Notes: generated by a model not told the origin, from the letters alone. A stretch of 64,000 bases of DNA from an uncultured Fulvivirga sp. (GCA_947500555.1 CANMSE010000008.1:18710-82709), one strand, 5' to 3'; counted from the stretch's first letter, positions 26,448-34,586 are shown. Numbers and translations are program-made.

Positions 26448-27758
26448 TCAAACAACACTACCATACAGATCAAACTCGGTAGCATCATCAATTTGAACGT
26501 TTGCAAAATCTCCAAGTCTCAAGTGATCATTCTCAATCTCAATTATGACTTCATTATCTACTTCGGGTGAATCAAATTCGGTTCTGCCAATAAAGGCACC
26601 TCCCTCAACTCGATCAATGAGCGTCTTGAAGGTTTTTCCTATTTTCTCCTGATTTAATTCAAAAGAGATTTTTTCCTGTAATTCCATAACGGCATTCGCT
26701 CTTTCTTGTTTCACTTCTTCAGGGACATCATCTTTGAAATTATGGGCATGTGTATTCTCCTCGTGTGAATAGGTAAATATTCCAAGTCGCTCAAACCTTG
26801 ATCGCTCTACAAAATCATACATCTCCTGAAAATCTTCATCTGACTCGCCAGGGTAACCAGCAATCAACGTTGTTCTCAAAGCAATTCCTGGCACTTTATC
26901 CCTTATTGTATTTATCAATTCCTCTTGCTTTTCCCTGGTCGTGCCTCTCCTCATTGCCTTCAGTACATTTGTTGATCCATGTTGCAATGGCATATCAAGG
27001 TAATTACATATATTTTTCCTTTCTCTCATTACATCTAAAATATCTAAAGGAAAACCGGTTGGGAAAGCATAGTGGAGGCGTATCCATTCAATTCCTTCGA
27101 CATCTGAAAGCCTTGTAAGTAACTCGGCTAGATTTCTTTTCTTATAAATATCAAGTCCATAATAAGTTGAATCCTGAGCGATCAATAACAATTCTTTAGT
27201 GCCATTTTTAACCAGATTCTTAGCTTCTAATTCAAGTTCTTCAATGGGTTTGGAAATATGCTTACCACGCATAAGTGGAATTGCACAAAACGAACAAGGT
27301 CGGTCACAACCTTCTGCTATTTTAACATAAGCATAGTGACCAGCAGAGGTCAATACCCGCTCTCCAACAAGTTCCTTTTTATAGTCCGCTTTAAATCTTT
27401 TAAGAAGCAACGGCAAGTCTCGTGTCCCAAAAAAGGCATCTACCTGAGGGATTTCTTTTTCAAGATCATCTTTATAACGCTGCGATAGGCATCCCGTAAC
27501 ATATAACTTTTCTACTAACCCCTCCGATTTGGCATCCGCATATCTCAAAATTGTGTCAATTGACTCTTGCTTCGCATTATCGATAAAACCGCAAGTATTA
27601 ACTATAACTATATTGGCATCATCTTCCTTAGCCTCATGAGTGGTATCTATGCTATTACCTTTTAATTGGGTCAACATTACCTCTGAATCCACCAAATTTT
27701 TAGAGCAACCTAACGTTACAATATTAACTTTATCCTTCTTTCTCGTCCTTGTTTTCAC
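26448..27758 (-). CDS. rimO: Ribosomal protein uS12 methylthiotransferase RimO
   Basis: RimO adds a methylthio group to an aspartate of ribosomal protein S12. It has the N-terminal UPF0004 domain with three cysteines (Cys18 in TLGCSKN, NTCGF, TGCLSQRY), the radical SAM triad CDRPCSFC, and a C-terminal TRAM domain (about 375-436). Arg-rich and DLQRxYKR-like features of MiaB are absent, and IPLMRGKHIS supports RimO. The start is GTG 27758, 19 bases downstream of a TAATTTTG element. It is divergent from the DUF6452 gene and heads the rimO-bshC-cyclo-ligase operon. Confidence 0.95.
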   Translation of the reverse strand: MKTRTRKKDKVNIVTLGCSKNLVDSEVMLTQLKGNSIDTTHEAKEDDANIVIVNTCGFIDNAKQESIDTILRYADAKSEGLVEKLYVTGCLSQRYKDDLEKEIPQVDAFFGTRDLPLLLKRFKADYKKELVGERVLTSAGHYAYVKIAEGCDRPCSFCAIPLMRGKHISKPIEELELEAKNLVKNGTKELLLIAQDSTYYGLDIYKKRNLAELLTRLSDVEGIEWIRLHYAFPTGFPLDILDVMRERKNICNYLDMPLQHGSTNVLKAMRRGTTREKQEELINTIRDKVPGIALRTTLIAGYPGESDEDFQEMYDFVERSRFERLGIFTYSHEENTHAHNFKDDVPEEVKQERANAVMELQEKISFELNQEKIGKTFKTLIDRVEGGAFIGRTEFDSPEVDNEVIIEIENDHLRLGDFANVQIDDATEFDLYGSVV

Positions 27759-27777
27759 TTCGCCTCTATTTAAGCTG

Positions 27778-27785
27778 CAAAATTA
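27778..27785 (-). promoter_or_regulatory. Candidate rimO -7 element
   Basis: The minus strand reads TAATTTTG, 19 bases before the GTG start. It lies in the 80-base region shared with the divergent DUF6452 gene. Confidence 0.4.
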
Positions 27786-27824
27786 AGAAAAATAAAATTG
27801 CTTCTTGGTTGTTGAGGGTTAGGC

Positions 27825-27832
27825 TATATTTG
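27825..27832 (+). promoter_or_regulatory. Candidate -7 element of the DUF6452-DUF6048 pair (leaderless arrangement)
   Basis: TATATTTG ends 6 bases before GTG 27839. A TTG lies 17 bases upstream of it, a possible but short-spaced -33 box. Confidence 0.4.
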
Positions 27833-27838
27833 CAATCA

Positions 27839-28306
27839 GTGATAAAATTTATCTTAAAATATTCTTCTTTAGCCATTGTTATATTACTTACAGCTTGCAC
27901 CGAACCAGACTGTATTGATAAAGGTGGTGAATTCATCGGTATTGGTTTCTATGACGAGCAAACTGGAGAGGTAGAGGAGATAAGAATCAATTCCTTACAA
28001 CTCGAGGGTATAGATTCTTTACTGGCTTCGGAAGTAGATAATGTAGCTGCTGTTATACTGCCTATAAACCCTGATACCGACCAACTGACGGCCTATTTCG
28101 ATACAGAATTTGGCAGAGATACACTAGTTATTGGTTATGAGCGAACTGTAAGCCTCATTTCTGAAGATTGTGGAGCCGAAATCATATTTAATAGTGTTAG
28201 TATAGTTCGAAATGATTTTGATTCAATAAGTGTAGTCAACACTTCCACAGAGTTAAATTTTTTAGATGCAACCTCGTTCAATGAGAACATTCGTATTTTT
28301 AATTAG
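27839..28306 (+). CDS. DUF6452-like lipoprotein
   Basis: A 155-residue predicted lipoprotein. From GTG 27839 it has a short hydrophobic signal ending LLTAC (acylated Cys20), then the pattern CxxxC (CTEPDC) near the mature N-terminus and a later Cys in SEDCGAEIIF. This order matches the DUF6452 family found in Bacteroidota next to DUF6048; no function is known. The frame is open to 27749 but the longer form would bury the signal sequence and overlap rimO. It overlaps the DUF6048 gene by 26 bases, so the two are translated together. Confidence 0.8.
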   Translation: MIKFILKYSSLAIVILLTACTEPDCIDKGGEFIGIGFYDEQTGEVEEIRINSLQLEGIDSLLASEVDNVAAVILPINPDTDQLTAYFDTEFGRDTLVIGYERTVSLISEDCGAEIIFNSVSIVRNDFDSISVVNTSTELNFLDATSFNENIRIFN

Positions 28307-28988
28307 TCTGGGTTTAATTACCCACTCTCACACAGCATTTTCTCAATTAGATTCTGTTTACAACGATAGCACATGGCATAAACAAAGATTTATTCCTACA
28401 GGAGTTAGAATTGGTCTTGATGCTATTAGCCTAGGTCAGGTCTTTGGCAGCAGTGATATAAAGCAATGGAAATTGGCCGCGGATGTAGACTTTTATCGTT
28501 ACTTCTTAAATTTCGAATTTGGCACTTTTGAACGCCAATGGAATACCTCATCTTCTGTCTATAATAACGAAGGAACCTATTTTAAGATTGGACCTGATAT
28601 CAACCTTTTACATCGCGACCCTGATCAAAGCGCACTGTTCTTTGGCATACGCTATGCCATATCAAACTATAAAGACGAAATATCTTTTACTACTAATAAT
28701 GATTTTTGGGGTAATAGCACTGCCTTCGAAGAAAATAGAGATCTGACCAGTAGTTGGTTTGAAATGACAACAGGATTAAAAGTAAAACTCTATAAATGGG
28801 TTTGGTCCGGATACACCGCAAGATTTAAGTTTAGAGTCAATGAAACCTATAGTGCGAATGACCTAGTACCACATTGGATTCCTGGATACGGTCTTGCACA
28901 GGAGGAGTCCCAATGGGGTTTCGAATATTATTTGATATTTCGAATACCTTTCAAACAGTACATTCCTGCTCCAAAGAAAAAGAGTTGA
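28281..28988 (+). CDS. DUF6048 family outer membrane protein
   Basis: A 235-residue exported protein (signal MRTFVFLISLGLITHSHTAF, then SQ) with a small barrel-like pattern: PTGVRIGLDAISLGQ, AADVDFYRYFLNFEFG, YFKIGPDINLL, LFFGIRYAISNY and a C-terminal FEYYLIFRIPF. This corresponds to DUF6048, which in Bacteroidota travels with DUF6452. It is likely an outer membrane barrel whose partner is the lipoprotein. ATG 28281 is preferred to ATG 28266. It ends immediately next to the convergent ftsY stop (no gap). Confidence 0.82.
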   Translation: MRTFVFLISLGLITHSHTAFSQLDSVYNDSTWHKQRFIPTGVRIGLDAISLGQVFGSSDIKQWKLAADVDFYRYFLNFEFGTFERQWNTSSSVYNNEGTYFKIGPDINLLHRDPDQSALFFGIRYAISNYKDEISFTTNNDFWGNSTAFEENRDLTSSWFEMTTGLKVKLYKWVWSGYTARFKFRVNETYSANDLVPHWIPGYGLAQEESQWGFEYYLIFRIPFKQYIPAPKKKS

Positions 28989-29945
28989 TTATTTGTTAAA
29001 AAGTGAATCGACAAATTCAGCTCGATTAAAGACTTGCAGATCGTCCACTTTTTCTCCCACCCCAATATATTTTACAGGTATTTTAAATTCATTAGAAATA
29101 CCAATTACTACACCTCCTTTAGCCGTACCATCTAATTTGGTTATAGCCATTGAAGTGACTTCAGTAGCCTTCGTGAATTCCCTAGCCTGGATCATTGCAT
29201 TTTGACCTGTACTCCCATCTAAAACGAGCATAACATCATGTGGTGCCTGTTCTACGAATTTCTGCATCACTCGCTTGATTTTCGTCAACTCATTCATCAA
29301 ATTGACTTTATTATGAAGTCGCCCTGCAGTATCAATTATTACTACGTCAGCATTATTTTGAACACCATATTCCACGGCTTCAAAGGCAACTGCCGAAGGA
29401 TCAGTATTCATACCTTTGGCAATAACCGGTACGCCAACTCGCTCACCCCATAATTTTAACTGATCAACCGCTGCTGCACGAAATGTATCTGCCGCTCCAA
29501 GTACGACATTGTAACCTACATTTTTATACTGTGCTGAGAGCTTACCTATTGTAGTAGTCTTACCTACACCATTTACACCAACCACCATGATAACATGTGG
29601 TTTGCTTTCGCTGGGTAGGCTAAAGTCCTTTAAGTCCTGAACATTATTTTCAGATAATAGCCCCGCAATCTCTTCTTTTAAGATGGTATCCAGTTCATCA
29701 ACTCCAAGGTATTTATCTTTAGCTACGCGCTCCTCAATACGTTGTATGATTTTTATTGTCGTATCTACTCCTACATCAGAAGTAATGAGCACTTCCTCTA
29801 ACTCATCTAAAACTTCATCATCTACTTTGGATTTACCAACAACAGCTTTCCCCAACTTTGTAAAAAAGTTCTCTTTAGTTTTTTCCAACCCTTTATCTAG
29901 GGACTCCTTTTTTTCTTTTGAGAATAATCCACCGAATAGTGCCAT
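28989..29945 (-). CDS. ftsY: Signal recognition particle receptor FtsY
   Basis: FtsY is the SRP receptor GTPase that delivers ribosomes with nascent membrane proteins to SecYEG. The 318 residues comprise a short N domain (about 1-100; no long acidic A domain) and the NG GTPase. G motifs are GVNGVGKTTTIGKLS, DTFRAAAVDQL, DTAGR and TKLDGTAKGG, with the C-terminal GVGEKVDDLQVFNRAEFVDSLF. It follows the rpmB-rpmG-DUF4295 operon, separated from it by a strong terminator at 29980-29999. It must therefore depend on read-through or on a weak promoter I could not identify in the 34 bases in between. Confidence 0.97.
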   Translation of the reverse strand: MALFGGLFSKEKKESLDKGLEKTKENFFTKLGKAVVGKSKVDDEVLDELEEVLITSDVGVDTTIKIIQRIEERVAKDKYLGVDELDTILKEEIAGLLSENNVQDLKDFSLPSESKPHVIMVVGVNGVGKTTTIGKLSAQYKNVGYNVVLGAADTFRAAAVDQLKLWGERVGVPVIAKGMNTDPSAVAFEAVEYGVQNNADVVIIDTAGRLHNKVNLMNELTKIKRVMQKFVEQAPHDVMLVLDGSTGQNAMIQAREFTKATEVTSMAITKLDGTAKGGVVIGISNEFKIPVKYIGVGEKVDDLQVFNRAEFVDSLFNK

Positions 29946-29979
29946 GACTTGAGTGATTTAGAAGTATAAATAAAACAAA

Positions 29980-29999
29980 AAAGTCCCTAGTGGGACTTT
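29980..29999 (-). terminator. Terminator of rpmB-rpmG-DUF4295
   Basis: On the minus strand an 8-bp stem (AAAGTCCC / GGGACTTT, loop ACTA) is followed by a run of TTTTTTGTTTT. It lies 30 bases after the DUF4295 stop. Confidence 0.8.
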
Positions 30000-30028
30000 C
30001 GAAATAATAATATTTTTGAAAAAGATAT

Positions 30029-30181
30029 TTATTTAGCTAAAGTATCTTTTACCTGATCAAGAGTTACAATTTCTTCTTTGAAAGTATAAGCACCAGTCTT
30101 ATCAGACTTTACTGCTCTAATAACTTTCGCGAAATTTTTTCCCTCTTTTTTCTGAAGTGATGCTACAACTTTCTTAGCCAT
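30029..30181 (-). CDS. DUF4295 small basic protein
   Basis: A 50-residue protein (MAKKVVASLQKKEGKNFAK ... LDQVKDTLAK) matching DUF4295. This family is found only in Bacteroidota and always lies downstream of rpmB and rpmG. It is highly basic and presumably ribosome-associated; the function is unproven. ATG 30181 is 2 bases after the rpmG stop, so translation is probably coupled. Confidence 0.92.
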   Translation of the reverse strand: MAKKVVASLQKKEGKNFAKVIRAVKSDKTGAYTFKEEIVTLDQVKDTLAK

Positions 30182-30183
30182 AA

Positions 30184-30366
30184 TTACTTAATTTCTTTGT
30201 GAACAGTCATTTTCTTTAAGATTGGATTGAATTTTTTCAACTCCAATCGGTCAGTGGTGTTCTTCCTGTTTTTTGTAGTAATATATCTTGAAGTGCCTGG
30301 CTTGCCACTATTCTTATGCTCTGTGCACTCTAATATTACTTGAACTCTATTGCCTTTCTTTGCCAT
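30184..30366 (-). CDS. rpmG: 50S ribosomal protein bL33
   Basis: A 60-residue protein with the bL33 pattern VQVILECTEHKNSG, SRYITTKNRKNTTDRLELKKF and NPILKKMTVHKEIK. It has only one cysteine, so it is the zinc-free form. It lies between rpmB (22 bases upstream) and DUF4295. Confidence 0.97.
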   Translation of the reverse strand: MAKKGNRVQVILECTEHKNSGKPGTSRYITTKNRKNTTDRLELKKFNPILKKMTVHKEIK

Positions 30367-30388
30367 TGTATTCGTTATTTATACTCGG

Positions 30389-30628
30389 TTATACTAATGT
30401 ATTTCCGTTAGCTCTAGCTTTTTTCAAAACAGCTGTGATGCCATTTTTATTTATTGTTCTTATCGCTGAAGTCGAAACTTTCAACGTCACCCATTTATCT
30501 TCTTCAGGGATATAGAATCTCTTTTTCTGAAGATTTGGATAGAATTTACGCTTCGTTTTATTGTTTGCGTGAGAAACATTGTTTCCAACTTGAGGTCTCT
30601 TCCCTGTGATCTGGCAAACTCGTGACAT
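30389..30628 (-). CDS. rpmB: 50S ribosomal protein bL28
   Basis: A 79-residue protein starting MSRVCQITGKRPQVGNNVSH, with KRKFYPNLQKKRFYIP and a basic C-terminus, typical of bL28. It is the first gene of rpmB-rpmG-DUF4295. The leader of about 40 bases starts from the promoter at 30676-30707. Confidence 0.97.
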   Translation of the reverse strand: MSRVCQITGKRPQVGNNVSHANNKTKRKFYPNLQKKRFYIPEEDKWVTLKVSTSAIRTINKNGITAVLKKARANGNTLV

Positions 30629-30675
30629 CTTCTTATAAAATTATATTAATATTATCCCCAATAATTTTGGGTCTG

Positions 30676-30707
30676 CAAATATCGAAAAAAGTAATTTAAT
30701 TCCCAAA
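30676..30707 (-). promoter_or_regulatory. Candidate promoter of the rpmB operon
   Basis: The minus strand reads TTTG (30704-30707), a 20-base spacer and GATATTTG (30676-30683), which has one mismatch to TAnnTTTG. A small CCCAA/TTGGG stem would form at the 5' end of the transcript. Confidence 0.42.
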
Positions 30708-30769
30708 ATAGAATTGCAAATATTATTTACACAGTAACCACCTTTCTTTTTTGAGGAGGGCAAATTTAG

Positions 30770-30777
30770 TAGTTTTG
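30770..30777 (+). promoter_or_regulatory. Candidate rocD -7 element
   Basis: TAGTTTTG, an exact match to TAnnTTTG, lies 40 bases before ATG 30818. A TTTG at 30750-30753 has only a 16-base spacer. Confidence 0.35.
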
Positions 30778-30817
30778 AGGTTCAAAATATTTCTTGATTA
30801 CTATATAATTTAAAAAG

Positions 30818-32095
30818 ATGATCGAAGCTCTTACTTCCAGCCAACAAGCAATTGAATTAGAAGATAAATATGGTGCGCATAACTATCATCCGTTGCCAGT
30901 AGTATTGGCTAAAGGTGAAGGTGTTCATGTATGGGATGTAGAAGGGAAAAAGTACTATGATTTCTTGTCATCTTATAGTGCAGTAAATCAAGGACATTGC
31001 CATCCTAAAATAGTCAACGCTTTAAAAACACAGGCTGAGACACTTACGTTGACTTCCAGAGCATTTTATAATGATGTACTAGGCCCCTATGAAAAGTATC
31101 TGACAGAGTATTTTGGATTTGACAAGGTGCTTCCAATGAATACAGGTGCCGAGGCCGTTGAGACGGCTTTGAAAATATGTAGAAAATGGGGTTATGAGAA
31201 AAAAGGTGTTCCTGAAAATAAAGGACAGATTATTGTTTTTGATCAAAATTTCCATGGTAGAACGACCACCATCATTTCTTTTTCAAGTGATATGACTGCG
31301 AAAAAGAATTTTGGGCCATTTACTCACGGTTTCATCAAAATTGCTTATAATGATTTGGCTGCCTTGGAAGAGGCTTTACAAAACGAAAACGTGGTTGGAG
31401 TATTGGCAGAACCCATTCAGGGGGAAGCAGGTGTTAATGTGCCTAATGATGATTTTATACCTGGTATTTCAAAATTATGTAAGGAATACAACGCCTTATT
31501 CATAGCTGATGAAATCCAAACAGGAATTGCTCGAACCGGTAGTTTTTTAGCAGTTTGTGGAAACTGTAATTGTCAAAATCATTGCGAGAGGCAATCGACT
31601 TATACCCGACCGGATCTTGTAATATTAGGTAAGGCTATTTCTGGTGGAGTGTACCCTGTTTCTGCCGTCTTGGCTGATAATCATATTATGGAGGTGATCA
31701 CCCCTGGAACTCATGGTTCTACATTTGGCGGGAATCCTCTTGGCTGTGCCGTAGCTATGGCTGCGTTAGAAGTTATAGATGATGAAAATTTAACTCAAAA
31801 TGCCAGAAAGTTAGGAGAACTATTTAGAGATAGAATGAACCAGTTCATTAAAACAAATGATTTGGTAGGTCTGGTAAGGGGTAAAGGGTTACTCAATGCT
31901 ATAGTAATCAACGATCATCCTGATAGTTCAACGGCATGGGACATATGCGTTGCCCTTAAGGAAAATGGATTGTTGGCCAAGCCTACTCATGGTAATATCA
32001 TTCGCTTTGCTCCTCCTCTAGTGATGACCGAAGAACAACTACATGAGTGCTGTGATATTATTGAAAAGACGATTCGAGATTTTGAACAAAAGTAA
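30818..32095 (+). CDS. rocD: Ornithine-oxo-acid transaminase
   Basis: A class III PLP aminotransferase that moves the delta-amino group of ornithine to 2-oxoglutarate, yielding glutamate semialdehyde. Typical features are MNTGAEAVETALKICRKWGYEKKG, FHGRTTTIISFS, the Asp in ADEIQTGIARTG and the PLP Lys in VILGKAISGGVYPVSAV. At 425 residues it is slightly longer than bacterial RocD because of a Cys-rich insertion, C247-x2-C250-x-C252-x3-C256 (CGNCNCQNHC), after the DEIQ motif. I believe similar insertions occur in other Bacteroidota RocD proteins. Transcription probably ends at 32143-32166, inside the convergent reductase gene. Confidence 0.94.
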   Translation: MIEALTSSQQAIELEDKYGAHNYHPLPVVLAKGEGVHVWDVEGKKYYDFLSSYSAVNQGHCHPKIVNALKTQAETLTLTSRAFYNDVLGPYEKYLTEYFGFDKVLPMNTGAEAVETALKICRKWGYEKKGVPENKGQIIVFDQNFHGRTTTIISFSSDMTAKKNFGPFTHGFIKIAYNDLAALEEALQNENVVGVLAEPIQGEAGVNVPNDDFIPGISKLCKEYNALFIADEIQTGIARTGSFLAVCGNCNCQNHCERQSTYTRPDLVILGKAISGGVYPVSAVLADNHIMEVITPGTHGSTFGGNPLGCAVAMAALEVIDDENLTQNARKLGELFRDRMNQFIKTNDLVGLVRGKGLLNAIVINDHPDSSTAWDICVALKENGLLAKPTHGNIIRFAPPLVMTEEQLHECCDIIEKTIRDFEQK

Positions 32096-32114
32096 TTGCC
32101 AACCCGTAGAAACC

Positions 32115-33341
32115 TCAACTAAACAATAATTTGAAGTAAAAGGCTGGCCTTGCCAGCTCTTTTTTTAAGTCCACATTATCAAGCATTGAAGTAAGAAGTA
32201 GCTTTATCGATGAATTATTATTGGCTTTTTTAACAATGAAGTTGAATAGCCTTGGATATTTTAAAAGCTGCTGCAAGGTGCGACCTAGCCTTAGTTCATT
32301 CCACATTTTTTTATAAATGATAGAATCATATCGTTTGTTGAACTTGGCATCATATTGCCCTGACTTATGGCTTTCAATTATATGCTCTGCCGCGATTCTT
32401 CCACTCCTAATGGCATTTCCTATTCCTTCACCTGTAAAGGGGTCAATCAAGCTTGCTGCATCCCCTAAAAGCAGAAATCCATCTCCTGAAATAGGTCTTT
32501 TTTTTGAACCTATAGGTAAGCCATAACCTTGTATTTCTTCCAGTGGTTCGGCTAGTTTAAAGCGATTTTTAATATTGGGATGCGAATTTATAATATCATG
32601 TAGCCTCTCTTTAATGTTGACCTTTCTTTTACTCACCTCACTAGAAAGCATCCCCAGTCCAACATTGGCATGACCGTTGGGTAATGGAAATATCCAGAAG
32701 TATCCGGGTAAAAGATCATTATAAAAGTGTAACTCGATATGATTTGACGGATGAAAACCAGTCACTCCTTTAAAGTATTGCCTTAACCCGGCACAGTAAT
32801 GATGCTTTTCAACTTTTATAGTACCCAATTCACGGTTTACTATAGAATGTGCTCCATCTGCACCTATAATCATTGGTGCAAAGTATTCCTTATCTCCTGC
32901 TTTTAGTGTCACTCCATCATCATTTCTAGCGATGGCATCTACTTTTGAATTAAGAAAGATTTCAATATTATCTTGCTCTTTAACCTGGTCAAACCAAAAA
33001 CTATCAAAATCAATACGTTTAGAAATATACCCTGCTGCCTTCCCATAATTCGGATTAACAAAGTCTATATTCAATTCTCTGCCATTTGGTGAATAGAATC
33101 TTACACCATGTGAGTCTAATTTTTCAGACATCGCTTCAAAAGACTTTCCTAAAGAATCATCTAACCTATAAAATTGATTGACGACATCAGCGCTTAATGC
33201 ATCACCACATATTTTGTCTCTTGGAAAAGAACTCTTATCAAATAAACCAATTTTGATGTTTGAATTTCGAAGAGTATACGCGCAAGCACAACCTGCGGGA
33301 CCGGCTCCGACAATGATAAGATCAAATTTTTTAGCGGACAT
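32115..33341 (-). CDS. Geranylgeranyl reductase-family FAD oxidoreductase
   Basis: A 408-residue flavoprotein of the group that reduces isoprenoid side chains or aromatic substrates. It has the Rossmann FAD motif DLIIVGAGPAGCACA, the SFPRDKICGDALS motif typical of the geranylgeranyl reductase family, IIGADGAHSIVNREL and the second FAD motif GFLLLGDAASLIDPFTGEG. Candidate substrates are polyprenyl chains of menaquinone or carotenoid/lipid precursors; the sequence does not decide. ATG 33341 is preferred to 33392, since the longer form would overlap the hemB promoter and adds an unrelated N-terminus. It is divergent from hemB with only 51 bases between them. Confidence 0.88.
   Translation of the reverse strand: MSAKKFDLIIVGAGPAGCACAYTLRNSNIKIGLFDKSSFPRDKICGDALSADVVNQFYRLDDSLGKSFEAMSEKLDSHGVRFYSPNGRELNIDFVNPNYGKAAGYISKRIDFDSFWFDQVKEQDNIEIFLNSKVDAIARNDDGVTLKAGDKEYFAPMIIGADGAHSIVNRELGTIKVEKHHYCAGLRQYFKGVTGFHPSNHIELHFYNDLLPGYFWIFPLPNGHANVGLGMLSSEVSKRKVNIKERLHDIINSHPNIKNRFKLAEPLEEIQGYGLPIGSKKRPISGDGFLLLGDAASLIDPFTGEGIGNAIRSGRIAAEHIIESHKSGQYDAKFNKRYDSIIYKKMWNELRLGRTLQQLLKYPRLFNFIVKKANNNSSIKLLLTSMLDNVDLKKELARPAFYFKLLFS
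32143..32166 (+). terminator. Terminator for rocD inside the reductase coding sequence
   Basis: A 6-bp stem (GCTGGC / GCCAGC, loop CTT) is followed by TCTTTTTTT on the plus strand. It sits 48 bases after the rocD stop, within the 3' end of the convergent reductase gene. Confidence 0.65.
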
Positions 33342-33347
33342 CAATCT

Positions 33348-33355
33348 CAAAAATA
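33348..33355 (-). promoter_or_regulatory. Candidate reductase -7 element (leaderless arrangement)
   Basis: The minus strand reads TATTTTTG, ending 6 bases before ATG 33341. It is 4 bases from the opposed hemB -7 element. Confidence 0.4.
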
Positions 33356-33359
33356 TCAG

Positions 33360-33367
33360 TAAATTTG
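33360..33367 (+). promoter_or_regulatory. Candidate hemB -7 element
   Basis: TAAATTTG ends 25 bases before ATG 33393. No clear -33 box was found; that position lies inside the reductase gene. Confidence 0.4.
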
Positions 33368-33392
33368 TTCTCACTATTACAAATCCAGACAA

Positions 33393-34361
33393 ATGAATAA
33401 TCGACCGAGAAGAAATAGAAAAAGTGAAGTAGTGAGGTCATTGGTTCGAGAAACAAAAGTTACAACTGAGGATCTAATCTTTCCCCTCTTTTTGTTGGAG
33501 TCGCCCTCTACCTCTATTGAAGTAAATTCCATGCCTGGAATTTATCGATTAGGCTTGGAAAAAATGCTGTCTGAAATAGAAGAATGTATGCGATTGGGTA
33601 TTAAATCGTTTGATGTTTTCCCAGTCGTAGAAGAAAAGCACAAGGATAAAACAGCTACTAAAAGCTATGATGATAGTTTTTTTTACCTAAAGGCGTTACG
33701 AAAGATTAAGCAGGAATTTCCTGAAGCTTGCATCATTACAGACGTAGCCATGGATCCTTATAGCTCGGATGGTCATGACGGTTTAGTAGACAAAAATGGA
33801 AATATACTAAATGATGAAACCTTAGACATTCTTGCAAAGATGACATTAGCTCAGGCCGAAACAGGAATCGATGTGATCGGCCCGAGTGATATGATGGATG
33901 GACGTGTTGGGCATTTAAGGCAGGAACTAGATGTGAATGGTTTTGAGAATGTATCAATCATGTCATACTCAGCAAAGTACGCTAGTTCTTTTTATGGCCC
34001 ATTTAGAGATGCGTTAGATTCTGCTCCTAAATCAGGAGATAAGAAAACATACCAAATGGATCCTGCTAATCAACGCGAAGCATTAATAGAAGCTGAATTG
34101 GATGTGTTGGAAGGTGCTGACTTTTTGATGGTTAAACCCGCTCTATCATATTTGGACGTAATTAAGACGCTTAAAGATAATTTTGAGCTACCAATTGCAG
34201 CCTACAATGTTAGTGGCGAATACTCCATGGTCTGTGCGGCAGCAGAAAAAGGATGGCTGGAGAAGGATGCTGTTATGAACGAAGTATTATTGAGTATCAA
34301 AAGAGCAGGCGCTGATGTAATCCTAAGTTATTATGCGAAGGAATTCGCAAAAAAATCATAG
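33393..34361 (+). CDS. hemB: Delta-aminolevulinic acid dehydratase (porphobilinogen synthase)
   Basis: HemB condenses two aminolevulinate molecules into porphobilinogen for heme synthesis. The two active-site lysines are in IMSYSAKYASSFYGPFRDA and FLMVKPALSYLDVI. The region that holds three zinc cysteines in zinc-dependent enzymes reads DVAMDPYSSDGHDG, without cysteines, so this should be a magnesium or metal-activated type. At 322 residues it is full length. It is monocistronic and convergent with the 67-residue gene, with their stop regions overlapping by 6 bases. Confidence 0.96.
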   Translation: MNNRPRRNRKSEVVRSLVRETKVTTEDLIFPLFLLESPSTSIEVNSMPGIYRLGLEKMLSEIEECMRLGIKSFDVFPVVEEKHKDKTATKSYDDSFFYLKALRKIKQEFPEACIITDVAMDPYSSDGHDGLVDKNGNILNDETLDILAKMTLAQAETGIDVIGPSDMMDGRVGHLRQELDVNGFENVSIMSYSAKYASSFYGPFRDALDSAPKSGDKKTYQMDPANQREALIEAELDVLEGADFLMVKPALSYLDVIKTLKDNFELPIAAYNVSGEYSMVCAAAEKGWLEKDAVMNEVLLSIKRAGADVILSYYAKEFAKKS

Positions 34362-34559
34362 CTCTCGAATTTCGAAATCTTTTCCTTTACCAAAGGCAAC
34401 AATTTCTTTGTATTCATAGAACTCCAAAGTAGTTAGGTCTTTGAATCTGAAATTATCTCCTCTTAAGAATTGAACAACTTCAAACTCATAAATATCCCCA
34501 AAGTTTACCACTCGATACTTCTTGCCTAACCTGATTACATCTGTTGAAATTCCTTTCAT
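34356..34559 (-). CDS. Small conserved-looking protein, function unknown
   Basis: A 67-residue protein from ATG 34559 (MKGISTDVIRLGKKYRVVN...). It is rich in beta strands and aromatic residues (YEFEVVQFLRGDNFRFKDL, EFYEYKEIVAFGKG), which suggests a small SH3-like or barrel fold. I recognise it only as the kind of short protein seen in Cytophagales. A longer reading from GTG 34574 is possible but would put its start within the terminator hairpin. The ATG follows directly after the U-tract of that terminator, so expression depends on read-through from the upstream secreted-protein gene. Confidence 0.65.
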   Translation of the reverse strand: MKGISTDVIRLGKKYRVVNFGDIYEFEVVQFLRGDNFRFKDLTTLEFYEYKEIVAFGKGKDFEIREL

Positions 34560-34566
34560 AAAAAAA

Positions 34567-34586
34567 GCCGACACTTGTGTGTCGGC
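34567..34586 (-). terminator. Terminator of the secreted 252-residue protein gene
   Basis: A perfect 8-bp stem (GCCGACAC / GTGTCGGC) with a 4-base loop is followed on the minus strand by seven T residues, 22 bases after the stop codon at 34608. Confidence 0.85.

Noticed and set aside
30629..30817. tRNA or small RNA gene in the largest gaps
   Set aside because: I found no cloverleaf or strong hairpin set; the gap is explained by the rpmB and rocD promoter regions.
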